Part shown: piece after piece, positions 51,892-61,310 of the stretch
Layout: the number at the start of each line of letters is the position of its first letter
Position numbering within the stretch: position 1 is the stretch's first letter
Assembly: GCA_028753945.1 (NCBI GenBank)
Contig: JAPNXP010000006.1
Span: forward strand, 1,054,001-1,118,000
From: Hexactinellida sp. DTS-2022
Lineage: Eukaryota > Porifera > Hexactinellida
Direction of reading: 5' to 3'
Length of the DNA stretch: 64,000 bases
Position numbers and translations under genes: made by a program
The notes under the pieces: generated by a model
Database searches by the model: none
Told to the model about the DNA's origin: nothing
Seen by the model: only the letters and a program-made list of their open reading frames with translations

Positions 51892-52755
51892 GACACATTT
51901 ACAATTTGAATTTTGAACTCTTAACCATAAATATATTGGAAACTTTGCAAGTTTCATTTAATTAAGGTATTAAATATTCAGTGATATAATTTCATAATTA
52001 TTGTCTCTATTACCTATTGGTGTGAATCTATAATAAATTTTGTGATATGTGGAACAATGTTTGCAATCAATGAATAACCATTATTACACTGTGAAATGAT
52101 GTGAAGTGATAATCCATCAGAGCCTAAAAGAACGAGCCCAGGATGTAAAATATACTATGTTAAACAATATAAGAAATGCGCCATCAGTTAATGTTGTGCG
52201 CCGGTTGTGCGCTCCCAGTTCAAAAACTCTAGCTACGCCCCTGGACAACGGTAACAATTTATGGTAAATTTAAAAAAATTTAATATAATAAATTTTAGTT
52301 ACTTCCTACTTTCTAATAATTTTATAATAGGAATACTAAAATAGGGATATACTTCATACCCCAAAGGCTACAAAATCACAAATTGGCGACATTCTAATTT
52401 TTTTTTTAATTATAAAGCAACCACATGCTAAAATACAAGTAGTATCCGAGTTACAACTTACTATTTTCGTCCATAAAACGTGTATAATTGCTGGTTTATA
52501 TATATATTCATTCCTACATTCGTTTAAATATAAAATCTCCCCCAGCTGTTTCTTCTCATATCTCCGACCAAAAATTTTGCTCGCAATAATCATCGCAAAA
52601 ATCATTAATCATGAATCATTGTCAAGCAAGGAATTAATTAACTTGGAGCGCTGGACGCTCCTTTTGGAGCATGATTTTGGGAAATCTCCTATACCGTAAG
52701 TTCGTAACATGAATGTTTGATTTAGGAGTATGAAAACTGGATGGTACTTTTTAGG

Positions 52756-53848
52756 GCTGAAACGAATATACAAATATTCGTTCGAAATGATTGAATGAAT
52801 ATTCGTTTGGACGAATATTAGATTGAAACGGATATTCGTGGACTACTTTTGGACAACAACATGACTTTTGTTTAGCTTGGAGCGATCGTAAATAGAAATT
52901 CCTACCTAAACTAGCCTATAATTAGACAACTAGTGTATAATACACTTTGTAACTATTATTGAACTATTGTAACATTAATAAAAACCTATTTTCCAATGTA
53001 TTTTGTGTCTTGAGATTGATTTAATGCTTAGTCATCCAAACGAACGAATATTCGAATATTCGTTCGTTTGGATGACTAAGCAATAAATCATTTTCAAGAC
53101 ACAACATTCAAAAACCATTGTAACCATTGTACAATGGTTTAATAATAGTTACTAGTTAATTGCCCGTCGCTTTGCTGACGTAATATTGAAATATTTTCAT
53201 GATACATTTGATATTGATATTATATAGCGGGAATATATACTAAGAGGTGGCTATGTACAGATTACTGATAATATAGTATACTATATCAGTCAATATAGCA
53301 AGCCCACCTACAAAACTTCTTTGTATACTACATTTCGGGTGTATTTTACATTAGTGCTCCCTATCTGAGCCGTTTTCAGCTGCGCGAACTCGGGATTAAG
53401 GCGTGTTTTTCTTTTAAACATTTTATTGCGCGCGCCATAAACGCTTTATGGCACGCATTTCCTTAGGTCTATGTGGTATTTTCGATGAGTTTCCCGGGTT
53501 TGTAGAAGGTTCCATTGAATGTTTAACAAAATGATTATTGTTTCCGTATGTGGTATTATTCAAAAAATGAATGTCAACAATGCATATTAGGAGATAAATA
53601 TTAGTTGTTGAATTGGGCCAATCAAAATGCGATTTGAGATCGGTGCGGACACACACACAGACACTGCTCTATTAATAGTATAGATAAAGGTAGTATACAC
53701 AAGTTATCTAATTATCAGCTAGTTTAGTTAGGAATTTCTATTTACGATCGCTCCAAGCTAAACAAAAGTTATGTTGTTGTCCAAAAGTAGTCTACGAATA
53801 TTCGTTCGTTTCCAAACGGATATTCGGTATATTCGTTTCAGCCCTAAT
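52756..53848. mobile_element. Foldback element interrupted by a Helitron
   Basis: Ends TAGGGCTGAAACGAATATAC and its inverted copy at about 53827-53848. The whole left arm (to about 53050) is the inverse of the right arm, with the palindromic centre CGAATATTCGAATATTCG near 53050. The right arm is cut by the Helitron at 53152-53684. No coding. Confidence 0.8.
53152..53684 (-). mobile_element. Helitron, canonical CTAG-ended, 533 bp
   Basis: On the minus strand TCTATACTATTAATAGAGCA starts at 53684 and GCAAAGCGACGGGCAATTAA then CTAG ends at 53152. It sits between A (53151) and T (53685). Removal rejoins the foldback arm exactly. It is non-autonomous. Confidence 0.8.
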
Positions 53849-54473
53849 TAAATTCAATCAAATATAATGCTTTATTTAGTTAATTAATCTCTATACTTTT
53901 AGTTTTAAGAATATTATTGACGAAATGTAATGTGCCTAGAAATTTATTAATTTGTCATTGTATTGTGAAATATCTAATGCATTAACATAGTGGACCAGAA
54001 TATTGTTTTATGACTGAGGGGAAAAAGGTCCCCTTAAACCATAGACTACTTAATACTATGGACTGTCGACTCTCAATCTCGGGTCTTCAAACTCGGGTCC
54101 ATTGTTATCTCTAGAACTATTAAGTGTATTGATATTAAATGTATTATTGTTGAATAGGAAGTCGTATATGGTGATGCCATTGGTCGTATTGGCATATCTC
54201 AAATATATCTGGTTTTTGAGTTTTGCGGTTTTCACACCTTTCCATATATGGTAAAAATGTTGAAAACTCGGAATCAGTTAAAGTTAGACATGAAGAATGT
54301 ATTATGGGCGAATGGGAAGTTGTATATAGGGAGTTTATTAACCCTATTGGATTATCTTAAATATTTCTAGTTTTTTTGTTTTGTCGTTTATGACTAATCT
54401 ATATTTTATCCATATTTACTTAATATTTTTGAGTTTTTAGTTAGCTATTTACTAGCCACGTTTCAATCCAAAG

Positions 54474-54734
54474 ATGCCCAGACGTTGTGCAGCATTTAAT
54501 TGTCGAGGGAATTATAGTCGTAAACCTTACTCGCAATTAGTTAGCTTTCCATCAAATGAAAACGAAAGAAAAACTTGGATTGGTGCAATGCCCAATAATC
54601 CACAAACTTTAATTGGAAGAAAGGAAATTTGGATATGCGCTTCACACTTTGACTGCGATTGGGTAAAAACAAGAGGAGGGAAACGTCCTGCTAAGCCACC
54701 TACTATATTTCCTGGTGTTCCCAAATCATCATGA
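54474..54734 (+). CDS. THAP DNA-binding domain of P-element transposase
   Basis: This 86-codon frame is a THAP zinc finger. It has MPRRCAAFNCRGNY with the first cysteine pair (C5, C10), a tryptophan at WIGAMP and the second pair ICASHF. It ends in the proline-rich AVPTIF-type motif KPPTIFPGVP. In P elements THAP sits at the N-terminus of the transposase and binds the element's ends. The TGA overlaps the ATG of the next frame by 4 bp (ATGA). In known elements the two parts form one protein, so a small intron or a one-base shift probably joins them. Confidence 0.85.
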   Translation: MPRRCAAFNCRGNYSRKPYSQLVSFPSNENERKTWIGAMPNNPQTLIGRKEIWICASHFDCDWVKTRGGKRPAKPPTIFPGVPKSS

Positions 54735-57133
54735 AACAAAGTAAAACCATCCCAAGACCTACTAAATTTGCAACATCTTATGCAAGAAAGAAAATGGGAG
54801 AAAATTTGTTAGAAAAACTCGATAAAATCAACAATTATCAGAACTTTGCTAATTCTATTGCATCACATGTTACTAATTTTCGTTTTATTAATAACGGAAA
54901 GGATTTAACCATGTTTATGACTGACACACTTGGTAAAAAAGTTGTCCAATTTTTACATTTCCGAGAAGTCGAATCAGCATTTGGAGATTTACAACTCATA
55001 TTGGCAGAAAAAAATGGATTTGAAGTGCCCAACAACAAATTTGATTTACAAAAGAATAACTTTCTACATAAATGGTCACAGTTGAGCAATATAATATCTG
55101 TAATGAATTGTTATCATCCATCAAATAAGGACTATTTATCAAAAGCTATGAAAGAGCTTAACAAAATTGAAGAATTACAAGATTCACCGAACTTTCAATT
55201 CATTCTGGGACAATTGGACCTCCTTTTGCTACAAGTTAAAGGACGCCGTTATACTAAGCATATCGTTATCCTTGCAGCCGAGTTACTTTGCATATCACCA
55301 GCAGCATACAGGTTGTTAAGAAATTCTAAAACCATTACACTACCAAGAGAAAAATTAATTCGAGAGTTAATGTCAAAATCATATCAAGACAACAATTTGG
55401 AAAAACTTTTTGAAACATTGAAGCCACAACAACGTTTGGTAAACATATTATTTGACGAGGTCAAACTTAAAAAAGCAATGCGTTTTACTGGGGGGCATGT
55501 AGTTGGTCATGCAGCTAACAAACCAGAAGAACTTGCAACTTCAGCATTAGTAATTGAATTAATATGTCATTATGGTGGACCAAGGTACATCATAAGAATT
55601 ATTCCTGTAACATGCCTAAAATCTTATCAATTAAAAGAAATGTTATTGGAAGCTGCTTTTGTCGTAAGAAAAAAGGGGGGACACATTATTTCATTTATCT
55701 GTGACAATTGCCCTTTAAACCAGCAAACTTATATTCAACTTGGTGGCCCCGGAAGAGTTTATTTACAACCAGATGGACTACAAGTATTTCTTGTTTATGA
55801 CTTTATCCATATTTTTAAGAATATAAGAAATAATTGGATTACCGAAAAACTTAAAGAATTATCATTTACAGTAAACAAAAAAGACTATGTTGCATGTTGG
55901 GATGATGTTATCAAACTTTATCATGAAGATAAAAAAAACCCAATTCGACTTACCAAATTATCTAACTGTTCTGTTCATCCAAAACCACTACAGCGTCAAA
56001 GTGTACCATTAGTTTGCCAAGTTTTTAATGATAAAACCCACGCTGCTTTTAAAGCACTCCAATGCAATTTCAATTTTCAAGAAGGGACACTTGTTTTCAT
56101 CAATCTTATAACGCAGTGGTTTAAAATGATGAATGTTAAAGATAAATTCTCCTGCTTTCGACTTAAAGATGAATCTCGTGCTCCTTGGTCTGATAATTGC
56201 GGAAGTTTTGATGCTTTGCAAAAAATCTGTGAAGTAATTTCAAGTTGTAAATGGACTGGTGGGCGGGAACGGAAAAAGAAGTTGACTAAATTCACTGCTG
56301 AGGCATTTGTGACTACAACCATTAATAATATAGCTGCATCTAAATATCTGTTGGAAAATTATGATTTCCAATATATTCTTCCTTCTATATTTTCTCAAGA
56401 TCCTCTAGAAAAGTTTTTTGGTCAGGCTAGACAGCGTTGCGGCGGAAATTATTACATCGATATTGAAGATGTATTATCAGCTGGAAAAACTCAACACGTT
56501 CACCAATTAATAAAATATGACATAATTCCCCATGGCACTACTGGTAGAAATTGTTCGGTCTGTGACTCAGATATTGAAGAAACTGACATACAACTACTAC
56601 ATGAGTTGAGTGTCGAAGATACACAAAATTTGCTAAATTCAAGTGATTCATTAAAACATAAAGTTGTTTACATTGGTGGATTTTTAGTTCATAAGCATGG
56701 ACAACCTGATGTTGATGAAGGAGAGGTATCATCAGAATTTTTAAACGAGCTTAATCGAGGTGGGCTATCAATACCCACTTTAAATACAGTCTTTTTTGTT
56801 CATTGTGCAATAACTGCTCACGAAAACATTCCTGAATGTAGACGAAATTGTACCATATACTTCAAAAAACTTTTATCATATATTGATGCACCTATTTCCC
56901 AAAATGAGAATGCATGCCAAACAGCAACCAACGTTGTATACAAGGCATATGTATTAAATAATAGTGACACTGAGAGAGAATTAGGTTGCTTGAGACGCAA
57001 GGAAAGCTTTCTAATAACACTTAGTATTCTCAATCCTAAGAATTCATTATACATACGTATTTTTCATTTTAATTACTTTTTATCAAAGAATTGTTATGTG
57101 AATATATTTACCCTTGCATTTATTATTAGTTAG
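54731..57133 (+). CDS. P-element-like transposase, catalytic part
   Basis: An 800-codon frame holds the RNase H-like core split by a GTP-binding-type insertion. Expected acids are present: D242 in LFDEVKL, D325 in ICDNCPLNQ, D357 in VYDFIHIFKNIRNNW (with the D..H..K..RN pattern), and D557/E560 in QDPLEKFFGQARQRCGG, spaced as in P transposase. Residues ~20-40 may form the coiled coil that follows THAP. The last ~30 residues (YIRIFHFNYFLSKNCY) look non-coding, so the true C-terminus may come earlier or after an intron. No internal stop or frameshift was seen, so the enzyme may be functional. Confidence 0.88.
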   Translation: MKQSKTIPRPTKFATSYARKKMGENLLEKLDKINNYQNFANSIASHVTNFRFINNGKDLTMFMTDTLGKKVVQFLHFREVESAFGDLQLILAEKNGFEVPNNKFDLQKNNFLHKWSQLSNIISVMNCYHPSNKDYLSKAMKELNKIEELQDSPNFQFILGQLDLLLLQVKGRRYTKHIVILAAELLCISPAAYRLLRNSKTITLPREKLIRELMSKSYQDNNLEKLFETLKPQQRLVNILFDEVKLKKAMRFTGGHVVGHAANKPEELATSALVIELICHYGGPRYIIRIIPVTCLKSYQLKEMLLEAAFVVRKKGGHIISFICDNCPLNQQTYIQLGGPGRVYLQPDGLQVFLVYDFIHIFKNIRNNWITEKLKELSFTVNKKDYVACWDDVIKLYHEDKKNPIRLTKLSNCSVHPKPLQRQSVPLVCQVFNDKTHAAFKALQCNFNFQEGTLVFINLITQWFKMMNVKDKFSCFRLKDESRAPWSDNCGSFDALQKICEVISSCKWTGGRERKKKLTKFTAEAFVTTTINNIAASKYLLENYDFQYILPSIFSQDPLEKFFGQARQRCGGNYYIDIEDVLSAGKTQHVHQLIKYDIIPHGTTGRNCSVCDSDIEETDIQLLHELSVEDTQNLLNSSDSLKHKVVYIGGFLVHKHGQPDVDEGEVSSEFLNELNRGGLSIPTLNTVFFVHCAITAHENIPECRRNCTIYFKKLLSYIDAPISQNENACQTATNVVYKAYVLNNSDTERELGCLRRKESFLITLSILNPKNSLYIRIFHFNYFLSKNCYVNIFTLAFIIS

Positions 57134-57821
57134 TTCCGTCTAACATTTATTTTAGTCTCTTTTTAGCTTAAGTATAAAATATAAATCTATTTTAATGAAA
57201 GATTACTAAAACTGCGACTATAAACAAAAATCTACAATCGGTTCCGAGTTATTAAGATTATTACCATGTTAGGAGTGCGAAAAGGAAAAATCAAAAAAAC
57301 TAGAAATATTTAAGATAATCCAATAGGGTTAATAAACTCCCTATATACAACTTCCCATTCGCCCATAATACATTCTTCATGTCTAACTTTAACTGATTCC
57401 GAGTTTTCAACATTAATACCATATATGGAAAGGTGTGGAAACCGCAAAACTCAAAAACCAGATATATTTGAGATATGCCAATACGACCAATGGCATCACC
57501 ATATACGACTTCCTATTCAACAATAATACATTTAATATCAATACACTTAATAGTTCTAGAGATAACAATGGACCCGAGTTTGAAGACCCGAGATTGAGAG
57601 TCGACAGTCCATAGTATTAAGTAGTCTATGCCTTAAACAGACAATACAACTTTTATATAGCATAAGAAGTAAAATAAATAAAATAACTTTATAGGAAAAG
57701 TTAATGGAAAAACAAGTGATTATCATACTAGGGTAGTAAATTAATAATTTAATATGTCAAAGTTAATTAAATTATTTTCATTATATCCACTGGAAACACA
57801 GCATAAAATTAGCACTTTCTT

Positions 57822-58520
57822 ATGAGGGGTATTAGTGTGAGAGATCAAATGCCTCTTTCACTGCCACTGACACACCTACAAACGATTGGGCCTTTATATT
57901 CACAAATTCCTCCTTTCAACACGCCACATGTAACCTTATTAAATCTGAATGACAGTAATATGAGTGAATTTGTTCAAAACTGGATTTGTAAAAGGCATTG
58001 TTTGTCAAACGAAAAACCAACTGTCCAGAGATTTGCATCTTCAATAACAATTCCAGTGTACAAACAATTGACACAAATATGTAATAATTTACTTATAGAA
58101 GTAAATAAACAAATAAGTGACCTTGAAGAAAGTATACAGACAATAACAATAGAAGATTGGCGTTTAAGAAAAATTATTATTGACAATACTCTAAAAAGGG
58201 TAAATGAATTAACATGCACTATTTCCCAACCTGCAGTAATCAAGGGAATAATACAGAGAATTCGTTTAGGTAAAAAGAAGAGATCCAGAAGAAAGAAATC
58301 TAGAACCAATGCATTATGCATTATTAGTGAAAACACAAATAAAACCGACCCTAAATTAAATCGTATCTCAAATGTATCATCAAAAGAAGTTGAACAGTTG
58401 ATTACTGGAATTGTTAAACTGAGGAACTTGAGACTTATCAAAGGAGATAATACCAATGCGAGTACAGAGTTTGATGATAAAGTGAGTGAGTTCAGGAATC
58501 AAATAGTAGAGCAGAAGTGA
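57822..58520 (+). CDS. PDCD7 (U11/U12-59K)-like protein
   Basis: Intact 232-codon frame. PDCD7 is a component of the minor-spliceosome U11/U12 snRNP. The similarity is modest. A Pro/Leu-rich start is followed by a helical stretch (KQLTQICNNLLIEVNKQISD) and a basic patch (GKKKRSRRKKSRT). The most telling segment is near the end: VEQLITGIVKLRNLRLIKGD...STEFDDKVSEFRNQI. It parallels the PDCD7 pattern of ILRALEKLRKLRK followed by an acidic/hydrophobic helix. The human protein is twice as long and ends with a conserved region missing here, so further exons or a truncated gene are possible. It lies just right of the P element. Confidence 0.5.
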   Translation: MRGISVRDQMPLSLPLTHLQTIGPLYSQIPPFNTPHVTLLNLNDSNMSEFVQNWICKRHCLSNEKPTVQRFASSITIPVYKQLTQICNNLLIEVNKQISDLEESIQTITIEDWRLRKIIIDNTLKRVNELTCTISQPAVIKGIIQRIRLGKKKRSRRKKSRTNALCIISENTNKTDPKLNRISNVSSKEVEQLITGIVKLRNLRLIKGDNTNASTEFDDKVSEFRNQIVEQK

Positions 58521-58557
58521 TTATTGAAATTTGAGATAAAAGTTGGCCTAATGTGCC

Positions 58558-58650
58558 TTACGTTGTATGTCAATTCTTTCCGCTACAAAAACTGTCCGCC
58601 CGGACAGTTTTTGTCAAATTTAGCAAAAAACTGTTTTGACAAAAACTGTC
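58558..58650. repeat. Short inverted repeat, CAAAAACTGTCCG
   Basis: AAAACTGTCCGCCCGGACAGTTTTTG, a palindrome of 13 bp arms, is followed at 58630 by another copy of CAAAAACTGTCCGG. It could be a transcription terminator-like hairpin or a small repeat; no function can be assigned. Confidence 0.5.
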
Positions 58651-58905
58651 CGGCTTTAATGTTATTGTTTATGTTTATGATTAGTTTTTTTCTAAACTGC
58701 ATATTTATATGACTGCATTCATATTTATTATATAAAAGTTGGTTGAAGTTGGTTGATTTAATTATGTAATGAAACACTCATTTATTATTCATACAGTTCA
58801 ATTTCAATAGATTTGATAAACAACCACATTATATCATCTCTCAGTAGAGTTGAGGATATAAGTCTCTTGTTGAGTTATATTTGTGGAGGCTTTGCCTGCT
58901 GCTAC

Positions 58906-58988
58906 TTCAGAATGATCGAGTGGTTAAGATGATGGTCTGCTAAACTATTGTACTTATGTACGCGTGGGTTCGATCCCCACTTCTGTTC
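58906..58988 (+). tRNA. tRNA-Ser (GCU)
   Basis: A box (TGATCGAGTGG) and B box (GGTTCGATCC) are intact. D stem ATC/GAT, anticodon arm ATGGT-CTGCTAA-ACTAT with GCT at 58939-58941, long variable arm GTAC-TTAT-GTAC and T stem GTGGG/CCCAC all pair. The long variable arm fits a class II serine tRNA. The acceptor stem pairs at five of seven positions, with the two outermost pairs mismatched. A TTTTT run lies about 25 bp downstream. It could be a decayed copy. Confidence 0.75.
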
Positions 58989-59471
58989 CCCTGCAGCCGG
59001 CGCAATCCTCCTTTTTAGTGTCTCCCCCTTAGCTAGATACAGTCAACTCCCGTTATAACTAAGTTCTCGGGACCGTAGTTTCATTTCGATCATTTCGAAA
59101 TAACTATAAGCGGAGTTTGTTGTAATCGGAGTTCAATCTTAATTAAAAGAGTCAGTACAGGTCGATTTCGTTATAACCGGACTTCGTTATAAGCATAATT
59201 CGTTTTAACCGGAGCTCGTTCTAAGCAAAATTCGTTATAACCGCAGTAAATCAATAGCTTAGCCTGAGTCAAGGAATTATCCAGAGCGCGAGCGATCCTT
59301 TTGGACTCTGGAGTATGATTTTTGGAAAAAAAAAGAGCGCGAAAATTTGGAATCCTCTCCTATACCGTAACATTAATTTGTGATTTAGGCGTTTGAAAAT
59401 TGGATCAGACCAGGATTATTAGCGCATTTACAAATGACTGTATAATACACTGCTTAGAGGCTATATGGGAT

Positions 59472-61150
59472 CATGGCCTACTATAATACGGCTATACATG
59501 CTGCCGAATCATAGTAGAAAATAAGACTCTTAGAGTCCAGTTTTGTAATTTTATTCTAAGCTAAACTATACTTCCTATTGGCATAATTTGCATTGTGTAT
59601 GGGATAATCAACCATTGCGAGTCCAATGGAACCACTTTTGAGAATCTGAGATTTGTGGTTAAGCTGTTTAGGCGCCATTTAACGATGACGGTAACAATTT
59701 ATGGTAAAATGAAAAATAATAAAACTCAAATATCATAAATTTCATTTTCTTCTTACTTTCTAATAATTTTATAACAGGAATACTAAAATAGGAATTTATT
59801 TCATACCCCAAAAGCTACTGAATCACAAAATGGCGACATTTTAAAAATTAAAATAGTTATAAAGCAACCACATGCTAAAATACAAGTAGTATCCGAGTTA
59901 CAACTTAATATTTTCGTCCATAAAACGTATATAATTGCTGGTTTATATATATATTAATTCTCATTATATATTCGGAAAATGTATACTAAGTCATAGCATT
60001 CTATACATAAGGCAATGGTACGCACTCAAATTTCTGGACCAGGGATTAACTAGTATAGTCAACTAAATAGATCAACTCAATTATTCTTCGAAATAACTAA
60101 TCCAGGGTGCTTCTACTTATGTAATTGTTTTTTATATAGGTGGTCATATTACTCATATACAAGACGCATATTTTTGAGATGCCACTTGGGCGAAATGACG
60201 TCACTGTATTGTCTAATAGTCCAAATATGCCAAAACTTTGAACGCATTTAAAATGTTCAATTTCGCTTTTTAAAACAAATCGCTGTGACTAACCCATCTA
60301 GGAGTCATTTTACATAAAATATCTCAGAATCAATTATGGAATGTTGACACATTCCTCTGTTGCTATGGAAACGTGATTTCAATGCTTGTGGTCATATCTC
60401 GAGAAGAAATATAGTTACAGCTTAGTTAATGGGTCCAATTGATAGCCCGTCCTCAACTTCCTATTCAAGATAATACATTTCGATGCTCTATCTCCAACCA
60501 ATTTTCTGAGAATTGTGATTATTGTAATATACATTAAACGGTTATACACATTTTGCGCAAAATTGGTTTGAGATGGAGCATCGAAATGTATTATCTTGAA
60601 TAGGAAGTTGAGGATGGGCTATCAATTGGATCCATTAACTAAGCTGTAACTATATTTCTTCTCGAGATATGACCACAAGCATTGAAATCACATTTCCATA
60701 GCAACAGAGGAATGTGTCAACATTCCAGAATTGATTCTGAGATATTTTATGTAAAATGACTCCTAGATGGGTTAGTCACAGCGATTAGTTTTAAAAAGCG
60801 AGATTGAACATTTTACATGCGTTCAAAGTTTTGGCATATTTGGACTATTAGACAATACAGTGACGTAATTTCGCCCAAGTGGCATCTCAAAAATATGCGT
60901 CTTGTATATGAGTAATATGACCACCTATATAAAAAACAATTACATAAGTAGAAGCACCCTGGATTAGTTATTTCGAAGAATAATTGAGTTGATCTATTTA
61001 GTTGACTATACTAGTTAATCCCTGGTCCAGAAATTTGAGTGCGTACCATTGCCTTATGTATAGAATGCTATGACTAAGTATATTAGTAAATTATCTTGAT
61101 TTTCTCGTAGTTCTTTAGACTCGAATTGTATATTTTGTATATTTGTGATG
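59472..61150. mobile_element. Element X copy carrying a palindromic insertion
   Basis: It starts CATGGCCTAC and follows the 35944 element (CCACTTTTGAGAATCTGAGA, CTTTCTAATAATTTTATAAC). It resumes after the palindrome with ACTAAGTATATTAGTAAATT. The right terminus is degraded. Confidence 0.65.
60007..61070. mobile_element. 1.07 kb foldback palindrome
   Basis: Starting near CATAGCATTCTATACATAAG, the left arm (about 500 bp) is repeated inverted with few mismatches up to 61070. A loop of roughly 75 bp separates the arms near 60500-60575. ACTAAGT flanks both sides, a 7 bp duplication. The CATAG terminus resembles the P-element-like transposon, so it may be a non-autonomous foldback relative. No coding. 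Confidence 0.85.
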
Positions 61151-61310
61151 TCATCGTTAATTAAATGACTTCGTATAAGCGGAATTTAGTAATATCCATT
61201 TCGATGTAAGCGAAGTTTTAATAATGTGATAAGATAGAAGGATTTCCGGACCATTGAACGACTTCGTTATAAGCAGGTGCTTCGTTATATCCGACTTATT
61301 TCTAACGGGG

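Larger units (their letters stand above)
48993..52243. mobile_element. hAT-type element (3.25 kb) with nested insertions, 8 bp TSD
   Basis: Ends CAAGGGCGTAGCCAGG and CTAGCTACGCCCCTG, with the duplication GACAACGG at 48985-48992 and 52244-52251. No intact hAT transposase was seen. It contains another long-TIR element (about 49050-51500) and a MITE pair (51541-51891). Its outer end repeats GCGCCCC and TTGTGCGC. Confidence 0.75.
48892..52520. mobile_element. Element X copy, split by a 3.25 kb insertion
   Basis: Left arm (ATGGGGTAATCAACCATCGC ... GCCATTTAATGGTGAC) and right remainder (TAACAATTTATGGTAAATTT ... GTATAATTGCTGGTTTATAT) match the uninterrupted element at 35944 and the copy at 59472. 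Everything between is the hAT element at 48993. Confidence 0.65.
54040..57630 (+). mobile_element. P-element-like transposon with long TIRs and 8 bp TSD
   Basis: Ends CATAGACTACTTAATACTAT and the inverted copy. The inverted repeats extend about 340 bp (54040-54380 and 57291-57630). The 8 bp duplication CCTTAAAC flanks it at 54032-54039 and 57631-57638. An 8 bp TSD and a CAT start are P-element features, though the Drosophila element has only 31 bp terminal repeats. It carries a THAP frame and an 800-codon transposase frame with all catalytic acids, so it could be recently active. Confidence 0.92.
59038..61310. mobile_element. Family B MITE expanded by nested insertions
   Basis: The left part (TACAGTCAACTCCCGTTATA ... 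AGTAAATCAATAGCTTAG) and right part (ATGACTTCGTATAAGCGG ... ) match the two halves of the element at 24684-25632. Inserted in it are a GGAGCG repeat (about 59267-59455) and element X (from 59472), the latter holding the palindrome at 60007. Confidence 0.6.

Noticed and set aside
57974-58456. 160-codon antisense frame in the PDCD7-like gene
   Set aside because: Hydrophobic by-product of the AT-rich sense strand; the sense frame is longer and has family features.
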